Shown: piece after piece, positions 1 to 9,800 of the stretch
Position numbering within the stretch: position 1 is the first letter of the stretch
Layout: every line of letters begins with the position of its first letter
Assembly (NCBI GenBank): GCA_947068385.1
Contig: CAMTBF010000012.1
Coordinates: forward strand, 1-18,616
From: an uncultured Lachnospiraceae bacterium
GTDB taxonomy: Bacteria > Bacillota > Clostridia > Lachnospirales > Lachnospiraceae
Length of the DNA: 18,616 nt
Direction: 5' to 3'
Position numbers and translations under genes: made by a program
The notes under the pieces: generated by a model
What the model saw: the letters and a program-made list of their open reading frames with translations, nothing else
Databases searched by the model: none
What the model was told of the DNA's origin: nothing

Positions 1-1558
1 ACCAGTCGATGAAATAATCCGCATTGTAGATCATCAGGTACATCATGATCTGTTCTTTGGACATATTGTCGAAAAGCTGGGTATCCGGATGGGCATCCGC
101 ATAGGCGATCAGCTCGTCTATGGTCCATCCCATCTCCGTGCCCACCTCAGACCCCTTGCCCGCTACGGTAGTCATCTGGAAGCTGTAGGGGATGCTCACC
201 AGTTTCCCGTCCAGGGTATAGGCCTCCAGGATGTTCGCCAGGAAATCCTCCCGGCCCAGCTTCTCGCTCTTGTCCAGATAGCCGTTCAGATCCTCGAAGA
301 CGCCCTTGGCCGCCAGCTGCTTGATGTTCAGGCCGCTCAGGTCCAGGATGTCCGGGCAGTTGCTGGAGGTGATGTCATTGTTCATCCGATTGATGCCGTC
401 CGCCATGTAGGCTTCGTAATCGTTCCCGTCCCAGCCGTTGAAGTCCAGATAGCCCTTGATGCTGATGCGGTACTTGTCATTGGATTTATTGAACTTCACC
501 GCCGCGGACTGGATGTCGGAGCCGCCGTAGAGGCTGCCGATGACGATCGTCTCCTTCTGGGGCACCTCGCTGGCCTTTGTCTTGGTCAGAAGCGCGATGC
601 CGTTCTCATCGGTCTCATAGTCCCTGGTGACGGCCAGGATGCGGCCGTCCTCCAGCCCCCAGAATCCCTGCACATAGTTGCCGTTGATGTCGCTGTCCAG
701 CCAGGAGAACAGCTCCGTGGCTGTCTGGGACTTCACGTCGTACTCGTACACCCTGCTGCCGTCCTGGGACAGGAAGTCCTTCTCGATGCCGGGCACCAGC
801 GTGTTGCTGTTGCTGCCGGGGAAGTTCTCATAGGTATTGCCGACCTTCTTGCCGTCAAAGTCGATGTCGGACAGGGAATTGCCGCCATTGCTGCTGTAAT
901 AGCATATGTACATCTTGCCGTCCTTGCCGCTGCCCATGGCCCGGACCCAGTTGACATCGGATCCCAGGGTCACTGTCCCCCGCTTGTTCCCATCCGCGTC
1001 GAACAGCCAGATATTGGCATCCCCCGCCACATAGATCCGTCCCTCGCCGTCGATGGCGATGGAATCCGTGTAGCTCTCGGCCACCAGGCTGGTCATGTCC
1101 TCCGCGAATATCTGCTTGCCATCGGCACCGAACTTGCACAGGAATGTCTCGGACTTGCTGTAATCCTCGCCATAGACGTTCACCACCGCGTACATGCTGC
1201 CGTCCTGGGCAAAGGCCACGCGGTTCATGCTCCAGTTCTTCTCCTCCACGTAAGACAACGGCGTCTTCTCAATGCTGCCGTCCGCCAGGGAATACCTGCA
1301 GATGCTCTGGGTGGCTTCCCCCGTCTCCTCATTGTAGTCGTAGGACTGATAGCAGAGGGCATCCCCCACCAGCTGCATGTCATAGTAGGATACGCTCTCG
1401 TCCTCAATGGTGACGAACTCCGGCACCCAGACCCATTCCTTCTTCACCGTCTCCCCCCCTGCGGAATTCCCGCAGGCAGCCAGGGAGAGCGCCGTGACCG
1501 CCGCCAGGGCCATCGCCAGGAGGCGTCTGCGGATTGTACGCTTTTTCGTAGGCTTCAT
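1..1558 (-). CDS. Partial lipoprotein: propeller-like N-terminal half joined to an extracellular solute-binding (family 1-like) module; C-terminus beyond the window
   Basis: The reading frame is open from the ATG at 1558 to the window edge, giving 519 visible residues. The N-terminus is a lipoprotein signal: basic residues 4-12, a hydrophobic stretch, then a LAAC lipobox with the lipidated Cys at 29. Residues about 40-330 contain recurring 'DGxxY/DGxIxV' strands (near 119, 170, 188, 213, 266 and 304), as in WD40/NHL-like beta-propellers. From about 337 (ETIVIGSLYG) the sequence changes to a periplasmic-binding-protein style, with 'AAVKFNKSN', 'CPDILDLSG' and a 'GKLVSIPYSFQ' segment typical of family 1 (sugar-type) solute-binding proteins. 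The start is supported by AAGGAG nine bases upstream. By family knowledge it should sit outside the membrane as the binding subunit of an ABC importer, but no importer permease lies on the visible side. The ligand cannot be told. The visible length suggests a full protein well above the usual 400-450 residues. Confidence 0.85.
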   Translation of the reverse strand, partial: MKPTKKRTIRRRLLAMALAAVTALSLAACGNSAGGETVKKEWVWVPEFVTIEDESVSYYDMQLVGDALCYQSYDYNEETGEATQSICRYSLADGSIEKTPLSYVEEKNWSMNRVAFAQDGSMYAVVNVYGEDYSKSETFLCKFGADGKQIFAEDMTSLVAESYTDSIAIDGEGRIYVAGDANIWLFDADGNKRGTVTLGSDVNWVRAMGSGKDGKMYICYYSSNGGNSLSDIDFDGKKVGNTYENFPGSNSNTLVPGIEKDFLSQDGSRVYEYDVKSQTATELFSWLDSDINGNYVQGFWGLEDGRILAVTRDYETDENGIALLTKTKASEVPQKETIVIGSLYGGSDIQSAAVKFNKSNDKYRISIKGYLDFNGWDGNDYEAYMADGINRMNNDITSSNCPDILDLSGLNIKQLAAKGVFEDLNGYLDKSEKLGREDFLANILEAYTLDGKLVSIPYSFQMTTVAGKGSEVGTEMGWTIDELIAYADAHPDTQLFDNMSKEQIMMYLMIYNADYFIDW

Positions 1559-1637
1559 TTTCGTATGCTCCTTTTTCAAAAATCGTCACAGGGACGGGCA
1601 GCCCATTTCCCCTGCCCGGGCCTGTGCATAAAAACAG

Positions 1638-1672
1638 CTCAATATGTAGGCTATGCAGCGCCACATATTGAG
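1638..1672. repeat. 10-bp perfect inverted repeat in the promoter region of the solute-binding lipoprotein
   Basis: The arms CTCAATATGT (1638-1647) and ACATATTGAG (1663-1672) are exact reverse complements separated by 15 bases. Three further pairs (GGC 1649-1651 with GCC 1660-1662) can extend the stem after a one-base bulge. It overlaps the proposed -10 element on the minus strand and would lie at the very start of the transcript. It could be an operator for a dimeric regulator or a 5' mRNA hairpin; there is no T-run after it on either strand, so it is not an intrinsic terminator. Confidence 0.7.
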
Positions 1673-1679
1673 TATATCA
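1671..1679 (-). promoter_or_regulatory. Candidate extended -10 promoter for the lipoprotein gene
   Basis: On the minus strand the sequence reads TGATATACT, an extended -10 (TGn plus TATACT), about 110 bases upstream of the start codon. The -35 at 17-bp spacing (GGTGCA) is poor, which an extended -10 can compensate. The inverted repeat at 1638-1672 overlaps its downstream edge. Confidence 0.35.
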
Positions 1680-1773
1680 CACTATCCGGAAAATGCACCT
1701 TAAGATTTTATGAATTACAGAAGAAGAAAGCTTAATTTTGCAATCATTTTGTAATAAAAGCGTCATTTTTCCT

Positions 1774-2565
1774 TTATTTTACGCGGATGTAGAGCTTGCC
1801 CAGCTCCCGCCTGCGCTTCCTGGCCCGGATCAGGCTGGCTACGTGGTTATAGAACCAGAAGGACTGCACCAGCACCTCGTTCATCCTGCCTATCCGCTCC
1901 TTGGTGGTGCCCATGTAGTACCGGCCTCCGCAGGTGCAGGCCTCCCGCCCCCGCTCTCTCACCAGCCGGATCAGGTCCGACTCGCAGGCGATCCCCTCCT
2001 CAAGCTCCGTATAGGCCAGGCCCACGCACTCCTCCTTGTGGGCGTCGCTGCCGCCGAAGACCGGCTTCTCGAACCTGGCGGCGATCTCCATGGCGGTGGC
2101 GTTGCTCTCCGGGCTCTCGCAGGCGTTGAAGCCCTCCAGGAAGTCGAATCTGTCCATCACGGCCAGGCGGTTTTTGTGCTTCCTGGTGTTGGTGATGCTC
2201 AGATACCTCTCTCCGCAGGGGTGGGCGGGGCCCAGGATCCCGCCGTTCTTATGGACGATGTCTATCAGGAACTGGACCGGCAGGCCCCGCAGCTCCAGGA
2301 TCTTCAGCTTCACGCCCTCCGGCATGACCACCAGGATATGGCCCGCGTCGATGGTGTCATATTCCACCCCTTTCAGGACTACGAATCCGTCTTCATCCCC
2401 GTCCTCATGCTGCCTTTTCCAGCTTCGGTATCCCTTGTAGGAGTCATGGTCGGTGACCAGCATCCCCCCGAAGCCCTTCTCCTTCAGGCAGGAGATGAAC
2501 CCCTCTATGGGCACCTTCCCGTCCAGGGAGCCCTCCTTTGTGTGACAATGCATATCGAATTTCAT
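1774..2565 (-). CDS. PHP-domain metal-dependent phosphoesterase
   Basis: A 263-residue protein with the metal-binding set of the PHP (polymerase and histidinol phosphatase) superfamily: HCH at residues 6-8, TDHD at 38-41, GVEYD with Glu68, AGH with His76, a histidine in PAHP at 115, and GGSDAH with Asp174 and His176. The family hydrolyses phosphoesters with two or three metal ions in the cytoplasm; the substrate here is unknown. The C-terminal 45 residues are basic and outside the core. An ATG nine bases further upstream (2574) is in frame, but AAAGGA sits directly against it. That same AAAGGA lies eight bases before the ATG at 2565, so 2565 is chosen. The gene follows the permease after a 27-base gap and is probably co-transcribed with the ABC genes. 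No clear terminator follows it. Confidence 0.9.
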   Translation of the reverse strand: MKFDMHCHTKEGSLDGKVPIEGFISCLKEKGFGGMLVTDHDSYKGYRSWKRQHEDGDEDGFVVLKGVEYDTIDAGHILVVMPEGVKLKILELRGLPVQFLIDIVHKNGGILGPAHPCGERYLSITNTRKHKNRLAVMDRFDFLEGFNACESPESNATAMEIAARFEKPVFGGSDAHKEECVGLAYTELEEGIACESDLIRLVRERGREACTCGGRYYMGTTKERIGRMNEVLVQSFWFYNHVASLIRARKRRRELGKLYIRVK

Positions 2566-2592
2566 TGCTTTCATCCTTTCATGAATCTATGA

Positions 2593-5500
2593 TCAATCTA
2601 TGCTCTTCAGCGACTCCGTCATGCTGACCGCCTCCAGCTTGCCGCCCATGGCCAGGTTCACCAGCCAGGCGAAGAGCAGCGTGAGGATCCCGCTGTACAC
2701 ATAGCTGATGGGCTTGACGTAGATGTGGAACGCGATCATGTCCACCCGGATCTCCCGCATGACGAGCCTGTGCAGCAGATATCCAAGCCCCAGTCCCAGC
2801 GCCATGCCAAAGGCGCTTAAGAGCACGTTCTCCCGGAACACATAGGCATTGGTCTCCCTTTTATAGAAGCCCAGCACCTTGATGGTGGCGATCTCCCTGA
2901 TCCGCTCCGTGATATTGATGTTGGTCAGGTTGTAGAGCACGATGAAGGCCAGCCCCGCCGCGCACAGGATGACCACCACCACGATGATGTCCAGGGCGGA
3001 GAGCATGCTGCCGATGCGCTCCATCATGTCCGAGCTTACGCTCACATTGGCCACCTGGTCCAGCTGCATCAGCTCCGCGGAGAGCTCATGGATCGTGGGC
3101 ACGTCCGAGAGCACAGGGCTCCCCTCCTCCGATCCCTGCACCAGGTTCAGGTACACGGTCCGGCGCTCCGGCTCCTGGCCCATCTGCTCCAGCCAGGTGT
3201 CCTCGGAGACATGCACGTAATTGTACAGATAGTTCTCGTAGATCCCGGTCACCTCCACGGACAGCTCCTTCCTGTCGCTGTCCCGGAGGGTTATCCTCCC
3301 GCCGATCCGGATATCGTAATCCTCCGCCAGCTTATGGGAGATCACTGCCTCCCCGGTTCCGGGATAGTCGATCGGCTCCCCTTTTTCCGTATGGAGGTTC
3401 AAAAAAGGCGCCATGCCCTCTTTGGTCCCTGTGACCAGGTAGACGGATTTCACCCCTGCCTGCGCCTCCAGGTCCATGTTCTTCTCCATGACGCAGGTGT
3501 AGCCCGCGATGGCCTCCATCCCGTCCAGCTCCTCCCGCAGCGCCTCATCGGCATCCTCCTTCAAGGTCACCCCGCAGTCATAGGTCTGGATCTCCTTGAA
3601 CTGCCTGTCGCCGATGTCCGCGATGGAATCCTTGACCCCAAAGCCCGTCACCAGCAGCGCCGTGCAGCCGCTGATGCCCACGATCATCATGAAGAGGCGC
3701 TTCTTGTACCGGAAGATGTTGCGCAGGGACACTTTGTGCAGGAAGCTGAGCCTCCTCCACACAAAGGGGATGTACTCGAGGAGCACCCGCTTGCCCGCTT
3801 TCGGCGCTTTCGGGCGCATCAGGGCCGCTGCCACCTGGGCCAGCTCCATGCGGCAGGAGAGCCATGTGGTGCCGATGGAGCACAGCAGCGACACCGCCAG
3901 GGATATCACCGCCAGCCTGCCGTCGAACACATAGCGGATCGGATCCGTGTCGTACATGAGGCCGTAGCAGAACCATATGACCTCCGGAAACCCCCATGTG
4001 CCCAGGAAGAATCCGAAGATGCAGCCCGACAGGGCCGCCAGGCCGGAGTAGATCATATATTTGGACATGATGGTGCCCTCGCCGTAGCCAAGGGCCTTCA
4101 GCACGCCGATCTGGGTCCGCTGCTCCTCCACCATCCTGTTCATGGTGGTGATGCATACCAGCGCCGCCACCAGGAAGAAGAACACCGGAAAGATATTGGC
4201 GATGCCGTCCACGATGGAGGAATCGTTCTCGAAGCACACATAGCCGATGTTGGTGTCCCGGCCCAGCACGTAGGCGTCCGGCTTCTTCAGCTCGTCCAGC
4301 TCCTTCTGGCCGTCTGCGATCTCCACCTCCGCGTCCGTTATCTTTTCATCGAACTCCGCTTTCGCCTCCTGGTACTCCTTCTCCCCATCCGCGTATTCCC
4401 GCTGGGCATCCGCCAGCCCGGCCTCGTTCTCCGCAAGGGCCTCCCTGCCCTCCGCCAGCTCCTCCCTGGCCGAGGCAAGGGCTTCCTCCCCCTCTTCCAG
4501 GGTCTTCCTGGCGCTCTCGAGCTGCTGCCTGCCGCTCTCGATCTCCATTTTCCCTTCCGTCAGGGCCCTCTGGCCGTCCTCCAGCTGGGCCCTGGCCGAG
4601 GCGATGGCCACCCAGCCGCTGTCCAGCTGGGCCTCGCTCTCCGCGATCTGGGCCCTGGCCGCCGCAAGCTCCGCCTCCTGGGCCGCGAGCTCCGCCTCCA
4701 CCGTATCCAGCCTGGCAAGGGCCTCCTCCAGGCTGGCGATGAGGGAGGCGTTCAGCTCCCCCTCGCCCTGCCGCAGCTCCTCCAGCTGGCTCTCCAGCTG
4801 GAACCTGCTCTCGTCCAGGAGCCGCCTGGTCACCGTGACCGCCGCCTCGCCGCTCCGGAGCTGGGCCTTGCCCTCGGAGAGCTCCCGCTCCCCCCGGCGC
4901 AGCGCCACCTCGTTTTCGTTCACCGTGGTCCTGGCCGCGGCAAGCTCCGCCTCCTTCTGGACGATGGTGGCCTCGCCGTCCGCAAGCTCCGCCTCCTTCT
5001 GGGCGATGGTGAGCCTCGCGTCCGAGATCTCCTTCTCCTTCTCGCGGATGGTGCTCTCTCCCTCCGCCAGCTCCTCTCTCGCGTCCGCCAGGGCCTTCTC
5101 CCCGTCCTCCAGCTGCTTCCTGGCATCCTCCAACTGCTCTTTTGCATTCTCCAGCTCCCGCTCTCCCAGGACGCGGCTGTCAGAAAGCTCTGCGCGCGCA
5201 TCGGCCAGCTTCCGGCTGCCCTCCTCAAAGAGCCTTTCATACCGGGCCTGGGCCTGGGTATCGGCGAATTCCTCCCACACGGATGTCTTCTCGTCTATGA
5301 AGGCATCGTAGTCCTGGCTGTATAGGGGGAAATCCTGCTGGAAGCGCACATAGACCTCCGTATAATAGTCCACGTCGAAGCCCTGGGGCGTCAGGTAGGC
5401 GAAGCCGTCCAGCCGCCCGGAGCCCAGCGTGGTATTGCCCCGCTCATACTGGATGTAAAGGGGGGACTGCACCAGCCCTACCACCGTATACTCCCTGTGG

Positions 5501-5982
5501 GCAAAATGCTCCAGATCCCCCTCCGCGTTGTCCTCGGACAGACGGATCACGCCGCCCACCACGGACTTCCCGAAGACGGCGCTGTCCAGCACGCACTCCG
5601 ATCCGGTCTCCGGCAGCCTGCCGGATATGAGCTTCAGGGTATTGAGCGCCTCCGGCATGCTGTAGGTCTTGATGACGCCGCTGCGGTCCTCCCCCAGCTC
5701 GTAGAGTACGTCAAAGGAGATGGCCCCCTCCGCCGCCTCCACATCCCTGGCCGTGGCGAAAAAGTCCACGTTCTCCTGGTCGAAGCCCAATGTGGACACC
5801 AGCCGCAGGTCGTAGAACCCGTGCTCCCCCAGATATCCCGTCACGGTCTCCACCATGGCGCTGGTGGTCACCTTCAGCCCCGCGAAAAAGCCCACCCCCA
5901 GCGCCACGATGCCGAAGATCGCCAGGAAACGCCCGAAGCTCGATTTGATTTCCCTGAAAGTCGTCTTCCTGATTCCCCGCAT
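2593..5982 (-). CDS. FtsX/MacB-family ABC transporter permease with long extracytoplasmic coiled coil
   Basis: 1129 residues. One membrane helix (about 16-35) is followed by a soluble region to about 250. An almost uninterrupted coiled coil of heptads rich in A, E, L and 'GE/DGE' turns spans about 250-568. Three helices come next (about 595-615, 642-662, 692-708), then a helix at 762-782, a second extracytoplasmic domain, and three last helices (997-1017, 1051-1072, 1094-1112). Cytoplasmic motifs such as 'EQRTQIGVLKALGY' and 'ERIREIATIKVLGFY' mark two FtsX modules in one chain. Family members do not usually import; they move lipids, peptides or antibiotics or transmit force to outside enzymes. 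It starts four bases after the stop of the ATPase gene with only a weak ribosome site, which suggests translational coupling. The coil is the unusual part: it would reach far into the wall space. Substrate unknown. Confidence 0.93.
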   Translation of the reverse strand: MRGIRKTTFREIKSSFGRFLAIFGIVALGVGFFAGLKVTTSAMVETVTGYLGEHGFYDLRLVSTLGFDQENVDFFATARDVEAAEGAISFDVLYELGEDRSGVIKTYSMPEALNTLKLISGRLPETGSECVLDSAVFGKSVVGGVIRLSEDNAEGDLEHFAHREYTVVGLVQSPLYIQYERGNTTLGSGRLDGFAYLTPQGFDVDYYTEVYVRFQQDFPLYSQDYDAFIDEKTSVWEEFADTQAQARYERLFEEGSRKLADARAELSDSRVLGERELENAKEQLEDARKQLEDGEKALADAREELAEGESTIREKEKEISDARLTIAQKEAELADGEATIVQKEAELAAARTTVNENEVALRRGERELSEGKAQLRSGEAAVTVTRRLLDESRFQLESQLEELRQGEGELNASLIASLEEALARLDTVEAELAAQEAELAAARAQIAESEAQLDSGWVAIASARAQLEDGQRALTEGKMEIESGRQQLESARKTLEEGEEALASAREELAEGREALAENEAGLADAQREYADGEKEYQEAKAEFDEKITDAEVEIADGQKELDELKKPDAYVLGRDTNIGYVCFENDSSIVDGIANIFPVFFFLVAALVCITTMNRMVEEQRTQIGVLKALGYGEGTIMSKYMIYSGLAALSGCIFGFFLGTWGFPEVIWFCYGLMYDTDPIRYVFDGRLAVISLAVSLLCSIGTTWLSCRMELAQVAAALMRPKAPKAGKRVLLEYIPFVWRRLSFLHKVSLRNIFRYKKRLFMMIVGISGCTALLVTGFGVKDSIADIGDRQFKEIQTYDCGVTLKEDADEALREELDGMEAIAGYTCVMEKNMDLEAQAGVKSVYLVTGTKEGMAPFLNLHTEKGEPIDYPGTGEAVISHKLAEDYDIRIGGRITLRDSDRKELSVEVTGIYENYLYNYVHVSEDTWLEQMGQEPERRTVYLNLVQGSEEGSPVLSDVPTIHELSAELMQLDQVANVSVSSDMMERIGSMLSALDIIVVVVILCAAGLAFIVLYNLTNINITERIREIATIKVLGFYKRETNAYVFRENVLLSAFGMALGLGLGYLLHRLVMREIRVDMIAFHIYVKPISYVYSGILTLLFAWLVNLAMGGKLEAVSMTESLKSID

Positions 5983-5986
5983 AGGC

Positions 5987-6691
5987 TCACCACTCGATTT
6001 CCGAAATATCGACTATCTTTTCATTCTTCACCGTATTCACGATGGTGCCGCTCTTCACGGTGATGACCCGGTCGGCCATGGCCGTCAGGGCCTGGTTGTG
6101 GGTGATGACCACCACGGTCTTGCCCACCTCCCTGCAGGTATTCTGCAGGAGCTTCAGCACGGCCTTGCCCGTATTGTAGTCCAGGGCGCCGGTGGGCTCG
6201 TCGCAGAGCAGGAGCTTGGGGTTCTTGGCCAGGGCCCTGGCGATGGCCACCCGCTGCTGCTCCCCGCCGGAGAGCTGGGCCGGGAAATTGCCTGCCCGCT
6301 CCTTCAGCCCCACCTGCTCCAGCACCTCGCCCGCGTCCAGGGGGTTCCGGCAAATCTGGGCCGCCAGCTCCACGTTCTCCAGGGCCGTCAGGTTCTGGAC
6401 CAGGTTGTAGAACTGGAACACGAAGCCCACGTCATAGCGCCTGTAGGCGGTGAGCTGCTTCTTCGTAAAGGAGGAGACCCTCTGGCCGTCCAGGTACACC
6501 TCCCCCTCTGTCAGCGTGTCCATGCCCCCCAGGATGTTCAGGATGGTGGTCTTGCCCGCGCCGGAGGCGCCTACGATGACGCAGAACTCCCCCTTCTCGA
6601 TCTCAAAGTCCACATCGTGCAGGGCCGTGATCTCCACCTCGCCGGTCTTATACACTTTTTTCACGTTCCGAAAGCTCACGAAAGCGTCCAT
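5987..6691 (-). CDS. ABC transporter ATP-binding protein, MacB/LolD type
   Basis: A 234-residue single nucleotide-binding domain. Visible motifs in order: Walker [10 protein letters not shown] (41-49), Q-loop Gln93 in VFQFYN, signature LSGGEQQR (140-147), Walker [10 protein letters not shown] (160-168) with catalytic Glu165, D-loop ALD, and H-loop His198 in VVITHN. The length and '[10 protein letters not shown]' segment match the LolD/MacB/SalX branch that partners FtsX-like permeases. It is the first gene of the operon and energises the permease encoded directly downstream. The ATG at 6691 has only GAGGG one base away and AAAGGG 13 bases away, so translation initiation looks weak; no better in-frame start exists because a stop lies just upstream. 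Confident for class, not for transported substrate. Confidence 0.95.
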   Translation of the reverse strand: MDAFVSFRNVKKVYKTGEVEITALHDVDFEIEKGEFCVIVGASGAGKTTILNILGGMDTLTEGEVYLDGQRVSSFTKKQLTAYRRYDVGFVFQFYNLVQNLTALENVELAAQICRNPLDAGEVLEQVGLKERAGNFPAQLSGGEQQRVAIARALAKNPKLLLCDEPTGALDYNTGKAVLKLLQNTCREVGKTVVVITHNQALTAMADRVITVKSGTIVNTVKNEKIVDISEIEW

Positions 6692-6748
6692 ACCCTCAAA
6701 TCAGCCCTTTCAAGTCCCGTATAACGGCTTTTTGATTCACACTCAATC

Positions 6749-6757
6749 AGTATAACA
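6749..6757 (-). promoter_or_regulatory. Candidate extended -10 promoter for the ABC/PHP operon
   Basis: On the minus strand TGTTATACT (TGn plus TATACT) lies 58 bases before the ATPase start. The hexamer 17 bp upstream (TGGTAG) is a poor -35. Just downstream, TGATT and AATCA arms separated by seven bases form a small inverted repeat. Confidence 0.35.
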
Positions 6758-6764
6758 CAAAAGC

Positions 6765-6793
6765 TTTCCTTCTACCACTTTTTTTGCTATAAT
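6765..6793 (+). promoter_or_regulatory. Candidate promoter for the tandem glycosyltransferase gene
   Basis: A perfect TATAAT lies at 6788-6793, 45 bases before the start codon, in an AT-rich stretch. The hexamer at 17-bp spacing (TTTCCT, 6765-6770) is a weak -35. It lies within the 147-base divergent intergenic region shared with the ABC operon. Confidence 0.45.
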
Positions 6794-6838
6794 AAATTCT
6801 AAACAAATCGAAAGCGATTATAAAAGGAAAGAAGGACC

Positions 6839-9800
6839 ATGATTTTCATTCATCTTGCCGCATTGTCGGGAGCCCTCCTCATGGGGGCATGTCTGATCGC
6901 ATCCAAAAGAAACCGTCCCGCCCCGGGGGCGGGCTGCTTTGCCGCCCTGTTCCTGGCCGCCCTGGCCCTGCGGCTGGCCGCCGCTGCCCTGTCCAGGGGC
7001 TTCGGCACCGACACGGCCTGCTTCGCGGCATGGGCCGAGAGGATCTGCGAGGTAGGGCCCGGCGGCTTCTACGACCCGGATGTCTTCTCGGACTATCCGC
7101 CGGGATATCTGTATGTGCTCTGGCTCCTGGGCGGCATCCGCAGGCTCCTGGGGATAGGGTACTATTCCGCCGCCCATCTGGTGCTGCTGAAGCTCCCCTC
7201 CATCCTCTGCGACCTGGCATGCGGCTGGCTGCTGTGCCGGGAGGCCGCGGACAGGCTCTCCGGGCGGCACGCCCTCTTCCTCTGCGCCGCTTACCTGTTC
7301 CATCCGGCCATCCTGCTGAACTCCTCCGTCTGGGGCCAGGTGGACTCCCTGACGGCGCTGGCGGCAGTGTCCCTGTGCGTCTCGCTGATCCGCGGGCGGA
7401 TGTATCCCGCGTACATCGCCTTTGGCCTGGGGTTCCTGGTCAAGCCCCAGATGCTGCTCCTGGGGCCTGTGCTCCTGGTGGGCACCATAGACCGGATCCG
7501 GGCCGGCCGCAGGGACAGAGGAGGGGCGGCGGCTTTTCTGCCGGAGCTCCTGCACTGCCTGTCCCAGTGCCTGGCCGTGGCCCTGGGGGGCGTCATCCTC
7601 TGCCTGCCCTTCGGCCTGGAGGAGGTGGCGGCACAGCTTCTGGACACCCTGGGCTCCTACCCTTACGCGGCGGTGAACGCCTGCAATCTGTGGGGGTTCC
7701 TGGGCCTGAACTGGGTCAGCCAGGACAATGGGTTCTGGGGCATCCCCTACCGGTGCTTCGGCACCCTGGCGATCGTCGCAGCCGCGGCGCTGACGGTGCT
7801 GCTTGGCCTGCGGGTGCGGGGCAGGGACTCTAAGGCGAAATATCCCTTCCTGGCGGCCTTCACGGTGGTCACGGTCTTCCTGTTCTCCGTGCGGATGCAT
7901 GAGCGCTACCTCTATCCCGCCCTGGCGCTGCTGATGCTGGCCTATATCTACAGGCCCGTTTCCGGGACATATGTCTGCCTTGCCGGCTTCGGCGTCCTGC
8001 ATTTCTACAACACGGCGTGGGTGCTGTTCTTCTACGACCCCGCCGCCTATGACAGGAGGTCGGCCTCCATCCTGCTGGTGTCGGCGGGCATGCTTTTGTG
8101 CGGAGCCCTGTTCTACCGCACGGCTTACAGGCATTACGGCGGACAGGCCCCAGGCCTCCGGGGCGTTCCCCCCCAGCGCTCCTGCGGGAGGCTCTCCCTG
8201 AACAGGGCGGACGTCCTCTGCATGCTGGCCGTCACGGCGGTGTACGGCTGTTTCGCCCTCTATGACCTGGGGGAGCGGGAGGCTCCCGTCACCTGCCTGG
8301 ACATGGCGCAGGGCCAGTCCATAGAGCTCTCCTTCGGCTCCGGTGCGCCCGCCTCGCTTTCCTATTACATAGCGCCCTGGCACGGCAGGACTTTCGTGGT
8401 GGAGGGAAAAGGGGAAACGGACCAGGGCTGGTCCTATCTGGGGGAATTGTCCATGGACAAGGTCTTCACCTGGCAGGAGGCGGCCTTCCAGGCCTCCGCC
8501 GCGCAGCTGCGCCTCACTTTGACAGACGACCAGGCCTCCCTCATAGAGCTGGTGTTCCGGGATGCGGCGGGGAACATCCTCCTGCCCGAGAACGCGGCGG
8601 ACTATCCCGCCCTGTTCGACGAGGGGGAATTGTACCCGGATGCCTTCACTTTCCGCAACGGCATGTACTTCGACGAGATCTACCACGGGCGCACGGCCTA
8701 CGAGTTCCTCCACGGGCTTACCTCCTATGAGAACACCCATCCTCCCATGGGGAAGGCCTTCATCGCCCTGGGGGTGGCGCTCTTTGGCATGAACCCCTTC
8801 GGCTGGCGCATCATGGGGACGCTCTTCGGCATCGCCATGGTGCCTGCGCTGTACCTGTTCGCCAGGCGGATCGCCGGGGAGACCCTGCCCGCGGCCCTGG
8901 CCTGCGTGCTGTTCGCCTTCGACTTCATGCACTTCACCCAGACCAGGATCGCCACCATCGACACTTACGTGACCTTCTTCGTGATATTGATGTACCTCTT
9001 CATGTATCGGTATGTCACATTGAGCTTCTACGATACCGCCTTAAAAAAGACCTGGCTCCCCCTGGGGGCCTGCGGAGTCTGCATGGGGTTCGGCATCGCC
9101 AGCAAATGGACGGGCATCTACGCCGGGGCGGGGCTTGCGCTGCTCTTCTTCTCCGCGCTGTACCGCAGATACCGGGAGTATCTCTACGCGAAGGATGACC
9201 CCCAGGGGGAGAGCGACGGCATCTCCCATGCCCATATCCTCCAGTGCTTCCACGGATATGCCGGGCGGACGGTTCTCTTCTGCCTGGTCTTCTTCGTGGC
9301 CGTGCCCGCCGCCATCTATCTGCTGAGCTACCTGCCCTTCCGGGATTATGGGGACAGGGGGCTCCTGGGCCGGATGCTGTACAACCAAGGCACCATGTTC
9401 TCCTACCACAGCACTTTGGTCTCCGACCACCCCTACGCCTCGGCCTGGTATGAGTGGCCCGTGATCTCCCGGCCCATCTGGTACTATTCCCGCGTGGTCA
9501 CGCAGACGGCCCAGGGAGGCCTGCGGGAAGGCATCAGCGCCTTCGGCAATCCGGCGGTGTGGTGGGCGGGGATCCCTGCCTGCGTCTACATGGTCTGGCT
9601 CTGGATAGGCAGGAGGGACCGGAACGCCGCGTTCCTCACCGTGGGATACCTGGCCCAGTACCTGCCCTGGTTCTTCGTGACCCGGGACACCTTCATCTAC
9701 CACTATTTCCCCAGCGTGGCATTCGTGGTGCTGATGGTCATGTACAGCCTGCTGCAGTGGAAAAGGCGCGTATCGAAGCGCCTGTTCTTCCTGACGGCGG

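Noticed and set aside
89..1735. Long plus-strand open frame of 548 codons over the lipoprotein gene
   Set aside because: It is the antisense of a clearly coding minus-strand gene with lipobox and ribosome site. Its translation is a low-complexity mixture of V, H, Q, L and A without domains, as expected from GC-rich antisense.
3088..5325. Plus-strand open frame of 745 codons opposite the permease
   Set aside because: It mirrors the repetitive coiled coil, giving runs of L, R, G and P. The minus-strand frame carries FtsX motifs and membrane helices, and fits the operon.
6810..6823. CcpA cre-like sequence (CGAAAGCGATTATA) between promoter and start of the glycosyltransferase
   Set aside because: It has two mismatches to the cre consensus at positions that matter, and lacks dyad symmetry. 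Too weak to report as a site.
6818..8932. Minus-strand open frame of 704 codons opposite the glycosyltransferase
   Set aside because: Translation is rich in G, Q, E, H and P with no hydrophobic segments or motifs, while the plus-strand frame has GT-C motifs and membrane helices.
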